Assembly (NCBI GenBank): GCA_013400155.1
Contig: VXBM01000096.1
Span: forward strand, 124,001 to 188,000
DNA from: Helopsaltes ochotensis
Lineage: Eukaryota > Chordata > Aves > Passeriformes > Locustellidae
Direction of reading: 5' to 3'
Length of the DNA: 64,000 bases
Shown piece after piece: positions 36,420-50,000 of this stretch. Each line of letters begins with the position of its first letter. The first letter of the stretch is position 1. The notes below the pieces were generated by a model, which was not told the DNA's origin, ran no database searches, and saw only the letters and a list, made by a program, of their open reading frames with translations. The translations under genes and the position numbers were made by a program.

Positions 36420-39400
36420 CCGTTGTTTTTCTTTTCAAAAGCTTTTAATAGGACACATTTGTTTTTGTCAGTTGTAAAGATTTACACTTGTTTTTTGTCT
36501 TTTTTTTTTTTTTTTTTTAAGGAACATTTAAATTCAATTTTCCCCATGAGTACCACCTTTTGTTGCCCCGACCAAAAGACCTCATTTTGGCCTATATACC
36601 TGATAGAGTATAACAATATATTAACTATTAAATACAAAGTTCTATCATATATACTAGGTTGTTATGGACATTGCAATGGTACTGTGCCTACTCTAGTCAC
36701 CTCCTGTAATAGTGTACATGGGTTATTATAACCAAAGGGGCAGAAAAGGGGAGACTGGGGTGTAGCCTAATTTACAATGGTAATGCTTTTGTTTTGGTTT
36801 TTTTCTTTTTTTTTTAAATTTTCTCCTTGAACACACCTAGTGCTGAGTGCAATCCACAGAAGTCAAAAACAGTGTTTCCTTTGCCCTCCTCCAAAATATC
36901 TACAGTACAAACCTCTAACCAAATTATGAAAGATCACTTCTATGTGCGAGGGGCTGCAAGAATGGAATTTACATTTTCCCAGACACATCTGCAATCTCTT
37001 TTACCCCATTGTGTCAGACTGGCAATAACAAAATATCCTCCTCCCACCTGCATACAGTAAATCCACAGTAGTAAAGTGCTGGTGTGCTTGAATGAGCCGG
37101 AGAGCCATGCAACTACTTCGCCATGGACAGGGGCTGAACTTTGGGGGAGGTGTTTTATGTGGGTACAGTTCTTGGACAGTAATAACACTGCAATATTGTG
37201 GAACTTGAGCTTAGCTGCTGACTCCTGAACATGACCTGGATGCAGGCTATGAAATTACCCTCTAGGTGTTGTAATAGAGCAGGCCTGGCTCCAGGTTTAT
37301 GAAAAGAAAACTCATAGATAAGAGCTGCTTCTGTTGCCAAGATGCTATGCAGACTTTTAACAATTTCTCTATAGATTTCTACAAAAATATAAAAAATTCT
37401 ATCAACATAACCATTCTACAGAATTCCTGTGGATTTTGTACATTTTGTTTAAAAAAGTCAAATTCTATAAAACCCCCCCAAAGGTATTTAAAATGATTTG
37501 AGTATTATTGCACGCGTTGCAGTACATTTGTATTTGTCTTTCAAAAGAGCTTTTAGAAAAAACTCATCTGTTTTAGAAAACAATCTATTTTACATGGATT
37601 TCTTTTCCTGAAATCATCATAGAATATATTTTATTGTCTACTCTTTACTGAATATTCATGTATGATGTAAACTTTTTGTTACTTCCACAAACCTCGTCAG
37701 TAGGCAAAACCCCAAGTATTAAAATAGAAGAGCCTTTAGACTTCCTGTTACATTTGGAATTGAGCATTTGGATTAATATCACTTCACTGTTTTGAGCCAT
37801 GATTTCAAGCTAAAATGTTCAGTGGTTTTTTTGTAAGGAAGGATCTGAAGAGTAGTATCATTCCAGCTATGTGAACACAATCCTAATCATCAGGGAACCA
37901 GGGATGGCAATTTTAGTGGCCTAGCTAGTTTCCCAAACTATTTAGGAAAAGCTAGGGCTCATTATGGGTGTAAAACCAAAAAGGGATTAAGAATATTTCT
38001 CAGGCTTAATGCACTGTAATTTTATTATTTCCTTAAATATGATCTGGGGGAAGAACTGATGAAAGCTTCGTTTGAAATCATTGCTTTAGACAGGCTTAAC
38101 TCTGGATTTGGGCTGGCATATCAAAGAGGGCAGGCTCTGTACGGGCCTGTGGTGAAGAGGGGAAAAATGTCCCAGCCAAGAATTAATCTAACTGCAGTAA
38201 ATAGTACAGAATGTTAATCCTCCTACTTCAAATACACTGATTACCTGACTTCCTGCTGAAAGCCCCTACATTTCTCCTGGACATGTAAGGATTGTTTATG
38301 GAATAAACATCCTCAAGTGAAAACAAAGGAGCTTAGGACCTCACATAGGCTGTGGGATAGAAACAGCATTTTCTCCTTGTGTGTACACTCCAAGCTAATG
38401 CAGATCCACGTGGTGGAAACAGCCTAATCTCTGAATGGATAAAAGACTGTACATCAGCGTGTTGTAGTGATTTGAAAAGATCAGTAGTTCTCAAAAAGTT
38501 ACAAACTCCCGACTGACAGAACTAGCACAAATCTTCCTCCTGCCTGTGCTGGTTCAGAGGCAGGATCTGTGGACTTAGTTTCAAACCTGTGACTATTGGC
38601 ATACTTCAAAGCATGCCTGCAGTCTGATTTAGCCTACATCTTAATGTGATTTCATGGAAGTGGAGTTAATGTCTGGCTTCCATCAGTCATGTGAGGAGAG
38701 GGAGGTGTCGAATGGGGCCAACCTCGAGTGGTTTTCAGGGTGTGCTGTCCAGTTTTACCTATTGCTTTTGGCAGAGGGTGTTAGCACAAGAGTAAACAGG
38801 TAATTTTTGAGATGATTGATGTTATAAAGTAAGGACATGAATTCCACGTTCATCAACTTTGTATCATCATGTTGCTGCTTAAGGCTATTGATAGATTGGA
38901 AATAAAATTGCTGTTGGGGTCATGTAAATTAACTCTAGCAGTGATAGCAAAATACCTGGCTATTTTACTAAAAATCAGCAGTCATTTCAGTACCTGCAGA
39001 CTTTCTTCTATATAATCTGTAAAATAACTTCCAGAAGTGCCTTGATTCAGTAGAACATGAGCATATGATTTTAATTTTCTAGAATTACTTTAATATAATC
39101 AATCTCCAGGCATTCTAGGTGAATGCATAACTTTAGGCATGTGCTTAAGCCCATTGCTGTGCCATGTCTGCCTTGATCTCACCTACTGCAAGTCCTAAAC
39201 TTGACCTCACTCTCCTTTCCATAGCATGCAGAGAGGAGGAGCGCCACTGGAAACAGAGGGATGAGGGAGGTGTGAAACTCAGCAAAATAAAAAGTCCATC
39301 CTGAAGACACTGCAAAAACATCTTGGAAGTGACGACAGGCCTTTGTTGCCTGTTTCCTAGGAACGTATGAAAATCAACCATTGACATGATTTTGTGAGTT

Positions 39401-40162
39401 GTTAGTCAATGATCTATAACATCCTTTCATAATTCAATACTGTTAAATGGCTCTGCCTTCAGCCTTCACCATCCTCAGACATCAGCATGTTGGACCTTCC
39501 TGGATCTGAGCACTTGGTTTCACATTCTGAATTTCAATTTTATGCAAGATTGGAATATTTTGTTAAAAAACTGCCACTGCATTTCTGTACTATGCAAACA
39601 ATCATTTTCCCAGAATATCATTGAAGTCCGAGGGGAAGAATAAATTACATTAAATAATCCTTATTTACTGCTGACTATGGGATACGTTTCCTCTGTAATG
39701 CACTAATTGGCTACATTTTGTGCTTTGCAAAAGAAAATGAAACCCAAACAAAACAAAACAAAACAAAACAAAAAAAAGAGAAGGGATTATATATATATAT
39801 TTTTTAGGTTAGAATATTTGTAAAAACCAACTTTATCTCAGAAATAGTCTGAGATACATAAAATAGAAGAAAATTAAATGAGTCTTTAGTCACAAAATGT
39901 ACTACATCCTGCAATACTAGATTCAATTAATTTAATAAAATATAATATACATATAGATTCTGCACATTGTATTGCTTTTACCTAAGCAGCACATATGCTT
40001 AAGTAAGCGTGATGTAGGTTAATCACTCTTTTAACCAGCTGGTTCTTTAATCTTTCTTTGGAAATTTTTTACCCAGTGCCATTTTGGAGTACAGAGTTTT
40101 TAACATTTTTTATTCCTATTACATGAAAGGAAGAAGACATTTGGCACCAACAGAAAAGTAAC
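36420..40162 (-). other. CACNA1G: Probable CACNA1G 3' UTR and downstream region
   Basis: From the stop codon (40163) downward on the minus strand there are about 3.7 kb of AT-rich sequence with no coding exon. Minus-strand poly(A) signals of AATAAA type sit at 40109-40114, 38021-38026 and 37630-37635, and an ATTAAA at 36444-36449. The real end is unknown; the interval is given up to the most distant candidate. An (AAAAC)n microsatellite lies at about 39746-39777. Confidence 0.45.
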
Positions 40163-41017
40163 TCAGGGGTTCATTTCTGTTTGATCAAAGGAAAAGCTAG
40201 GAAGTGTCAACAAGTCTTTCTTTGGGGTAGGAGATGCTGACATGCTGTCTGGAAGCAGTGAATCCCCTATATCCATCGAATCCTTGGACTCACAGGATGG
40301 AGCACGCCTCCTCAAGCAAACGTCTCCACTGGCAGGTGAGATGCTGTGTGGTCCCCTAGGTACCAAACTCTGCCCATCAGGTGGATCTATAGATATACAG
40401 GGGGGGCTCAGTTTCTTCTTCTGTCGCGTACCTTGCAAGCATTCCATTTCACTGACCACCTGACTTACAAAGCCAGAGGAGCTGGACGTGGAATGGTGCT
40501 GAGGGCTGTTTTCTATGGAACAAATCTCTATTGAATGTCTCCTTTGATCATCTAACCAAGAGGGTGGTTTTTTTAGGAGACCCTGGGTGTCTACACTGTG
40601 GTATTTCTTCAGGTCCTTCAGTATCACGTTGCTGGTATTGCCCACGATCCTCTTAGCTGTGAGAGGCTGACCCTCTAAACAGGCACTCGAGGCTGTGCAA
40701 GTCTCTGAAGTGAAAGGCTCTGAGGAGCTGTTTATTTCAGATACTTCTTGGTCCATTGAATCTTCAGGGGTCTCCTGATATGAGTCTGCACAAGCACAGG
40801 ATACTGGTGCCTGCTTTGAAATATTATACTGATTGTGGTAATGTTGTTGTGTATGGACACTCGCCTGACTCCAGGCAGCCAACTCATTTGCTTCTGAGGG
40901 CGTCAGAGCCACTGGTGACTCCTCATTGGGCACAGTGGGAACATTTGGGTCAGAGAGTTCACTCACCTCAGTGTGGAGATTCTCTTTGCTATCCAGAGAG
41001 TCGTTCCTTATAGCCAT
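40163..41017 (-). CDS. CACNA1G: CACNA1G terminal coding exon
   Basis: 855 bp including the TGA stop, from a GCTACAG acceptor. It encodes 284 residues: [20 protein letters not shown], a variable serine-rich stretch, KKYHSVDTQ and [13 protein letters not shown] (phosphorylatable RRHS-type sites), [33 protein letters not shown] and [10 protein letters not shown] near the end. Islands of high identity to human Cav3.1 alternate with divergent linkers. The open frame continues above the acceptor but that part is intron. Confidence 0.95.
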   Translation of the reverse strand: MAIRNDSLDSKENLHTEVSELSDPNVPTVPNEESPVALTPSEANELAAWSQASVHTQQHYHNQYNISKQAPVSCACADSYQETPEDSMDQEVSEINSSSEPFTSETCTASSACLEGQPLTAKRIVGNTSNVILKDLKKYHSVDTQGLLKKPPSWLDDQRRHSIEICSIENSPQHHSTSSSSGFVSQVVSEMECLQGTRQKKKLSPPCISIDPPDGQSLVPRGPHSISPASGDVCLRRRAPSCESKDSMDIGDSLLPDSMSASPTPKKDLLTLPSFSFDQTEMNP

Positions 41018-44000
41018 CTGTAGCAGAGCACAGAGGGGTTGGGGAGGAAAGGAGTTGCCAGGGTAAGAGAGATAGACCAAACAAAGATTAGTACAGGCAA
41101 AGCTCAAAATTTACAGGGCATTCAGCTGTGCTGAGATCCCTCAGCACAGAACCACTGACTCCTGTAACAACCTGTGTTGTGGGTTCTACCAATTCCCATT
41201 GTCAGGGTTCTGGTGGGTTTGTCCCTGTGTAACAGACCTTCACTCTTCCTAAATGGTTGACCTTTAGCTTTCTCCTCTAAGGATAGAGGGCTGCAAAACC
41301 AGAACACCCCCACCCAAACTTAGTCATGTTCTTGTTATGCAAAGGATGAAGGTCTACGTCAAAGCCCTCAATAATTTCAGCAGCCCAGGTGTGAGCAGGA
41401 GAGAAAGATGTGCAAGTGAGCCTCTGTATTCCCTTCTTTAGCTCAGGTGATGCTGAGGGCCTGGAACAGGATCCCCTGAGCAACCCTGCTGTGTGCCAGC
41501 ATTAAGGCAATAGTCTGTCCCTGGCTTTGGTCCTTAGGCTGGAGCCATGACTCTGCACCATCTTGTGTCAGGAGCTGGAAACAGTGGAGTCCAAAGCTGG
41601 ACAAATAATAATCTGTAATTTTTTCAATTCAGTCCAGTGCTTAAGTTCAGGCTTCCTAAGGCACATTTTGCCTTGGTTGTCTGGAGCCTTACATAGCGTC
41701 AATGCCCACTGGCAGAGGGAACCTTGGGCATGTCTTGAAGGCTTTGCCTTTTCACTGCTCTGCATTCCTTGTCAAAAGGCTTTATAAACCAGCCACGTTA
41801 ACTGGCCCTTTAAAGCCGAGTATCTGTTTGAGAAGACTTTTAAATGATCTTAATTATAAAAATCTTTACAGGGAAATTTGGAGGAAATGGGTACAGCTGG
41901 TCCCAGTCCTTTAGAAAAGTGTAAGGAGATGAAATGATCCAATTCCTCATGCTAAGGAATAGTTTTGTGACAAATCACCCCAAAATGATCATACCCTTTA
42001 TATAAATATTGTCCCACAAGGATCATTTGAGCCAAATGATCTCTATTCAGCAAAGCTGTCATCTGCTGCAGTGTGTCCATGTATGCACAGAAACACCAGA
42101 GTCTATTGCAGCAGCTGTACATTGCACTCCCTTTGTCAATGGGGACAGCTCAGAGAATATTTAATATGGCAGACAATTTCATCCACTGCTGGTGAATCCT
42201 TTCTAGCTAAAATTTCACAGCATAACACTGGCAAGTAATTAGTCAGGAGTGAAATTATTCTGTCTCCTCAGCACCATTAGTTCTAACGAGTATTTGGGAG
42301 AAGAAATCATGTTCATATCCTGAAAAGAGTCACAAGACCACACAGAAGTTGAATACAGAAGCAAAAAGTAATTGTCATTACTTTTGCTTGCACACCAACC
42401 TTTGTTGCACACCATGACAATATTAGTCACCACCAGCTCTTTCTTTGCCTATGATACAGGCATCTGTGATTGTTGTCAGTAGTAATAGTACAAATGTTTT
42501 ACTGGTTTGTTTGAAAATAAAAGGTCCCTCTGCCATCCCAGAGGGGTGTACACCTGCACCAGCCACAGTTTGGTGTGGGCTACACCTTGGATACACAGTC
42601 CCGGAACTACAAAATCAATATAGGTTTAATTTCAAGTAGAATTCCTCTGGAGACAAGCCTTTGTGCACTGCCTAGGAGTGCAATCCTCAGCAGGAATGTT
42701 CTCCCAAAGTATCCGATCCACTCATCTTCCTCTGCGAGTACATCACTAATTGTCAAGCATTCCGGAGTCTAAACTGGATGTTACTGTGGGGGCTGTGCTC
42801 GCTCTCCAGCACTCTGGAGGGAAAGGGAGGTTAAACACACAGGTTTTAATGCTCAGGGAAAGTGCTAGGACCAGGTATGTGATGGACAAGGTTTATCTAT
42901 TATGGATCAAGGAGAGGTGAGGGGATGAGCAGGAAGGGAAAAAAAAGAAAAGAAAAGAAAAAGAAAAAAAGAAAAGAAAAAGAGAAAAAGAACCAAATCA
43001 GAATTGCATGCAGTATGTGTAATGATAAGGAGAAATGGGTACTGAAAACCAAACTGCTTTGCCAGTTTGGGCTATTCGATGTGCTAGTGAGAAATTAGTG
43101 GTAGCAATAAAAAGGAGTCAAGCAGACAGCACCTGAGCAAGCAGAAGAGCTGGATCTGTAAAGGGAATTTTGCCTCTTAAAGGACCAAGTTTCCCAGTGT
43201 TTGGCCATCTAGATTGCAATTAACAGTAACAGCAATATCATCAGAACAACCTCACTGCTCCCATTAGCCATACAGGGAACTCCTTGCTGCTCAGGAGCCT
43301 GCCCAAGGCAACCTCTCATGGGTTCACCCATGCATCTGCTAACTGCCACAAAGCTGTTTGCTCTCTAAACTGCCACTCCAAGAGCATTTTCATGTCACTG
43401 CATGAGCAGGGAGAGGGAGGGAGGGCAATAAATTGACTTACATGTATGCAAAGGTCTAGAAAAAAAATCTGTCAAAGATGTGAACAAAATTAAACTGGAG
43501 AAGATGGCTAACATGGTAACTTATTCTGGCTAGATCGCTACAAAAGGATGGGTCTGTTATTCATTAGAAAGCAAGAGAGAGTGGTTATGAACTGGAATCA
43601 TGACATCAATTATTTTCCTCATTAGAGGTGATTGGGATAGCTGGCTAACAACATGCAAATAAATACATGTAAAGAATTTCGTATGTCAATTTAGTATTAC
43701 AGACTAATGTAATTGTTAACCTTGGTACTTCACATCCATTATTAGAGCTTAATGAATCAACTGTCTAATTTGTCAATGTTGATTAAAAGGTGAAAGAAAT
43801 GGGAATATTTTCATACAGGAAAGAAATTGCTTTTGAAAAAATAGAACTGATCCCCTTTGTGTATGTAAAATCAGGCATGGAAATACTGAATAAAGCAGAG
43901 TTTTTGAATCAGATGTGCTTCTGGTCCCGGTCCAGCTGCACAATCATTGAAATATGCTTTAAAATGTGAGCGCGAGGCATAAGTTTAAGTATTTTACTAG

Positions 44001-47000
44001 AAAAAGGTAAGTCTAAACTTATGCTTCCAATCAGTGAAACTGGAATCTTTGATTAGATCCCTGAGATCTTTGATTGAATCAGGATTTAAATCAATGCCAG
44101 GCAAAAACCAGAGATAAAACTAGTTGTGAGATAAAACGGTTTGCAAAATAAAACATGTTCTGCTTTGTATATACTCAAACTTTTTAAAAGCTCACAGCTG
44201 ATGGAAAACTATATTAATTTTCAATTCTCACTGTAAAACCAGTATGTTTCCCATGATGGTTTTGCATATGAGATAACCAATTTCCATGAAACATTTCTCT
44301 TGGGAAAGCAGAGGAGTCAGAGGAGGGGTGGCCTAGGATGGAGCCTGCAATCCTTATGTCCTTTCAAGCACTGAAAAAATCACAGCAGTTAAGAATTAGT
44401 TCCTCAACCCCAACAAGCCTCTGGGGAGCATTTGGCTGCATTTATGAAGAGGATTTAAAAAAGTAAAGTGCTAACAATGTGGAGAACAATTAGGCATGTT
44501 GCCAAAGGACATGATACGCATCACGCACGTTCTTTGGAGGCTCCTGGATGGCTTTCAGATCAAAAACCACCAACCTTTTTGTTATTTCTGTAGGAGAATT
44601 ACAGTTCTCTGGAGGTTTCTCTGTGAATCCCTCCTTGAATTTAAAGCATGGTCAACCAGGAAATGCATCAATATAAAAGCTCAGCAGGTTTATGAGCATA
44701 ACTCTGCTTACCTGCCTGCGGAGCAGCCTTTCAGCAGAAGGAGAGTGCGCCTCCTGGGAGACCTGAGGCTTGCTTTCCCCCACCATATGGTCGTGAGCTC
44801 TTACATGGTGGAAATGGTCCTTTGGGATTTGCAGGAGGGAGCTGGTGTCTGCTGGCTGTGACTGCACTGACACCTTTGAACCTTATGAGAGGGAGAAGAG
44901 GCAGAAATGGGACATGTTCATCCAAAGGCTTGTGTCCCAACCTAAGTGACCTCCCAGGGAAAACTGCTCTGCTGCACCTTGGATCAAACAGGCACAGCAA
45001 AACCTCTGAATTCAGCAACTGGCTCTCCAGAACTGGGAAAAAACCTCTCATCTACTAATAAATTACTCCAGCATTGTCTATTATTTCATTTTTCTTGGCA
45101 TTTTCCCATGATACAACTGGGACTAGCTCCTGTTGAGAACAGAAGACAAGGAACTACAAGTTCATCTGAACTTGCAATTCCTGCATCCCTGCTTTTAGGC
45201 CAATAATTTTGCAGGCAGCCTCACTTCTGAGCACCACTAACATCTGACTTTGAAAGGCTCTAGAAGGTGCCTCCATGCCTGAGCCTGCATGGAAACCAAC
45301 TGCTGAGATCTCCAAACCAGCATGCATACACTGGAAATGAAGTGAAAGGGAACAGCACCTGGCAGCTCTCAAGGCTGGTTTTACAAAGCTTCCCAGAAGA
45401 AGGAAACACATACTCTCTAGCCTCTTCCTGACCCTTCGTGGTTGCTGGCTACTTCTTCTAAAAGGTTTGAAACTCTGTGTGCTCCCCTCACACACAGGCT
45501 CAACATTTTTCAAAACAATTCATTTAATCTGGACCACATCCCAGAGAATCTCATTTGTCCTGGAATCTTTCCCAGAGCAAAAGCCCCATTAGGAAGGAGT
45601 ATTCAAACAAATGCCTCCTGCAAGTGCCAGTGTTTCTGACAGCAAAACCTTCCCAGCTTGAAATATTATGGCTTGGTTGTGGTGATTTATTAGAGGCGCC
45701 TGGCACCTCTTGCAGTCTTCACTGCACTCTATAATATTACAAACTGTAAACAGGTGGAGGTGACTTCCCCCACCCTGAAAAGCACTGACATTGTAGGTGG
45801 AAGAGGACAGTGATACATCAGAATTTGGGGACCTTACCTACCTCCCAGCACTCTGGCCTGCTTAAGACGATTGGAATTTCACCAGCAGGAGAAAAACACA
45901 AAAGGTTTAATTGCTTAATGTGGTTATAAAACATCAGCTTTACCTCTCTGAAGTACTTCTGCTACACCTCAGTGGAACACTTGTTTCTGTGGATTTACAA
46001 GGTGCAATCCCTGTCCCTAGAAAGTCAGGGCTGTCACACAGGGCTATTTAGATTCTCCAAACTGAAACTGGGAAGTGAAATCTTGAAAAAGAAGGGACTC
46101 ACTAATCACCCAGTCTCTTGCTAACATAGTTATTGTTCAAGACAGTGCAAACACATCCCAATTAAGGATCAATAATGAAGCACTGGAAATTCCCTCTGCA
46201 GCAGACATGATTCTTTTGTGTGGTCAGGAATTTCTTGACTATTACAGAGACCCATAAATTCTGGCTCAACTGAAGGTAATGGGAGATTTACAATTGTTTT
46301 CAATGGGATTTTAGCTGCACCATTAGCATTATGTGCAAACGAGTTCTTCAAAACACTGCTCTTGACCTTGAAAATTGTGTTTTGTGGCAGAGATTTCTCA
46401 CAACACCAGATTCATCTTCCTCCCTTGTGCCCAGTTTTTTTTTTCTTCTGTACAACAGTTGCTATTCATATAAATTCTTATTACTATGCAAATTTCCACA
46501 TCTTATTCCTAATCTGTTCAAATCTCCTACCATTCTGAACATTGCTGAAATTATGTTCTGCTTAAAGGCTTTCAAATGGCAATGCTTGTAAAAACTTCTC
46601 TGTCTTATCAGTGACAAATGTCTAAAATGATGGCATGTACAGATGAATTAAAGGTGGCTCCATTCACTTCCCAGTCCCAGGTACCCTCTGGCAGGCAGAG
46701 GAACTGGGGGCACAGGGACAAGCCCTGGGAGGCAGCTGCAAGGACAGGGACAGAGGTGGCAGATAGGGAGAGCTCTCCTTGTACCTAAGAATATCTCTGA
46801 ATTTAGCTCCAAGGTGTATATCCCAACCATGCACACTGGGAAGAACAATTCCACACTCTAATTTTCCCATTCACCTTACACCGGCATGTCTCTCAATTCA
46901 GCACATTTATGTTCATTTTACAGGCATTTAGAGACAGCATCTTCCCATCTTTCATAGATGTTCCCAGACAGAGCTTCCAAATAGGTACTGCTGCAAAAAA

Positions 47001-50000
47001 CAGACAGAAGGAAGTACTTCTGTGCTGGGATTTCTCCTCTGGGGCCTGGTGGCACACATGGAACCCAGGCTGTAGGGACTGTAACCTTCAGGAACCAGGT
47101 AGGAGGACAATCAGTGTCGAGCCAGGCCACTGTCACATTGCTAAAAAATTCTGAGGAAAGGAGTTATCTTAAACAGGGCTTTGTAAATTGTGGAGGGTCT
47201 TTTCACAGCCATTACACAGGTCTAGGCACATGACTGGAAATCAGTGGCAATTTTCTTCCTCCTACTGAAGAGCTTGGAAAACCACAACTCCTTCTCTATT
47301 GGAAAATCCTACTCTTGTCCCAGCTGAGAGACATGTACCTGATTGGGACTTGTGATGTGCCGGCTTCCTGTCACCCAGGGAAGCAGGGCAGGGGCTGGAG
47401 TAGGGCAGCTGGAACATGTAGCTGTCATTTGGCAAGGAGTGGGTGCGTCCCACCGAGGGCTTCCTCACACTCAGCAGGTCCTTGCTGGGGGACAGGGTCA
47501 GAGTGTCGTCCTTGGAGCAGAGATCAGCCTGAGGGGAAGAAAAATGTGAGAAAGGCAGGTGTGGAAGGGTAGGAAAGAGGAGAAGTGCCCAGAAACGTGA
47601 GTGACAGCCATTGAAATCAGGATGGCATGATGGGCATGCACAGGGTGCACGAATGGATCTACCAAGGAGCCATCCCCCTCCGTCGGGGTTGTCAATAAAC
47701 TCTCACACAATGGACCACAGAAACAGAGGAAGCCACACCGTAGGAATAAACCATGACTATTTCAGGGATATGCAAAGAAGGCATCATGCCTCAAGGCTAG
47801 CAAAGGTCACATGCTTGGCAGAACTGACCCTTTGCTCCTAGGTGCCCCCATCAGCAAGGCAGGCTTTTGCAAAGGTGAGTAGTTTCCTCTTCTGACAATA
47901 AAAGAAAGAGAAACAAACAAAAAAAACCCCAACCCAAATGCAAAAACTAGTCTATCAAAATTATTTTCTGTTCCGGATCACAGCACAATTTTATTGGATT
48001 TTCTTCTCACATAATGAATAACTAAACCTATTTTATTGAAAAGGATATCTACACTTACTGCTTCAGGGTGAAAGCCATTCTCTAATTAGAAGGGATCTAA
48101 TGCAAGCAACAGTTATTGTATATATGTTGACTGTGGAATTTTTACAGCCAAAGAGGCGGTTGGAATGGGCAGCCCCAGAGGCAACATTGAGTGGATTCAG
48201 GTCTGATTTCATAAGAAAATATCTCCATCCCAGAAATGTTCTTGGGTGTTATTGTCTTGAAGAATATTAGCAAAAATGGAGGCAAAGTCATTTTCCCAGT
48301 GTATTTCCAATGAAACAATTATTTAATTGTTAAAATGTCTCAAGTGAAAAACACAGGAATAGGTTTGTGCCACTGTAGTCTGGTACAGTATTTGGCTGAT
48401 CATTTTTGGAAAACTTTAGATCTTATTTTCAGAAAAATTTTCCCTTCACTCAGTGCATTACAGGTTTTCTGGAATCAACACAGATATTTTTGATCCCAAT
48501 TTTATCCTTAGTCATAAAATCAAAATTTCACTATGGCATTTATTTGCCACAAGAAACATGATGACATTAAAAGCAATTTTCAAAAAGGAAAAATAAAGAG
48601 GCAAAAAAGAAGAAAAGACAGGGAAGAGAAAAAATATATCATTGTTGCAAATTTAATGAACAAAACAGGTCTGCACTGCCACATAGCATTTGTTTCAGTC
48701 CTTGGGAAACTGCTGATTTGGATAGAGCTTGGATACGGACTAGATAAGGGAGACTGCAATCTCCTGATACAGCTCGGCTAAGGACAGCAAAAGCTGAGAG
48801 TTTGCATTTGGATCCCTGCCTTCCCTCTCTACCCAGTTCATGTTGTTTCACTGTCATACTACTGAGCTTAAAGGAGAAAAGGTGGCTTGAAACCTGAGAT
48901 CTCAAACACCGACCCATTTGAACCTGAACATGAGAACTTGGATTTGAGACCCCATCCAAATTCAAGCTTCAGTGAACCTTTAGGTTTGTTGATAGGATCC
49001 AATGTGGGTGATATCCACTTTTGGATCATCTTGGGGGAAATCTCATGAGTTAAATTCATGAGAACCAGTGAAAACGGCTGCAAAATTATCTTCCCAGGCC
49101 AGCCCACAGAGCAGTGGGAGCACATGACTTTTTGGTTCAGTGGTACTTTTGAAAAACATGTTGTTTTGGCTTGATTGAAAATCAAATCCAAGTTTTCCTT
49201 TAAAAAAAAAAATCCTAATCCAAACATTTTTCAAGTAAAGCCACATCTAAATGAAGTGTAAAGATACTGCATTTAGAAGAGATTTCAATAAAAGCTTGCA
49301 GTTTTTCAGGAGTCTGGGGAACTGTCATGACCAAAATTTTTTTTGATTTTTTTTTTATTCACAAAATCCTTTGCTCAACACAGTTGTGCTTTTTTTTTTG
49401 GAGAGAGGAGAAAAACCATCTTTCCTGGCTGTACCCTTGATACTTTGCAATGCTGTCAAACAAGGTTGTCTAATCTGATTCAAAACTAGGAGGATTTCTT
49501 CTCTGTCCAACTCTCCATACTAATTTTGAAACAAAAAGCCTTGTACAAGAAGTTAAACGGAGTTTACAAAATCTTTTGCACAGAATGCCATGAAGCATGA
49601 TGGGAAATATTGTCACGGTTTGAGAGATGTTTCTCAAATAAGTGCTAATTAGGATGACAGTCAACTAATATGGCAGAAAATTTATGAACAACACAAACAT
49701 CCAAAGGCAGGTACATGAACAACAACAAAGAAAACAAGAATGGTCTAAAAATGTTGGGAAGGGAATTATGTCTGTTGTGCAGCAGAAAAAAAGCACTTGA
49801 CCGCTACACAGCTAAAATGTCTAATGTTTCAAAGAGGAGATGGTTAAGGCAGGGTTCAAAATACTGGTTATGTCAGTCAAAAAGATACTGAATAGTAATT
49901 TTTTTCTTTTTTTCCAGCATAGTGACTGCTAGAAAGAATTTGCAAAACAAGTATCATCTTGGAGAGATCCCCATTTGATATTTGTAAAAGAAACAGTCTG

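Noticed and set aside
36136..36438. 100-codon minus-strand frame below the CACNA1G 3' region
   Set aside because: No domain recognised, flanked by CR1 and low-complexity sequence; could be an old repeat but I cannot name the family.
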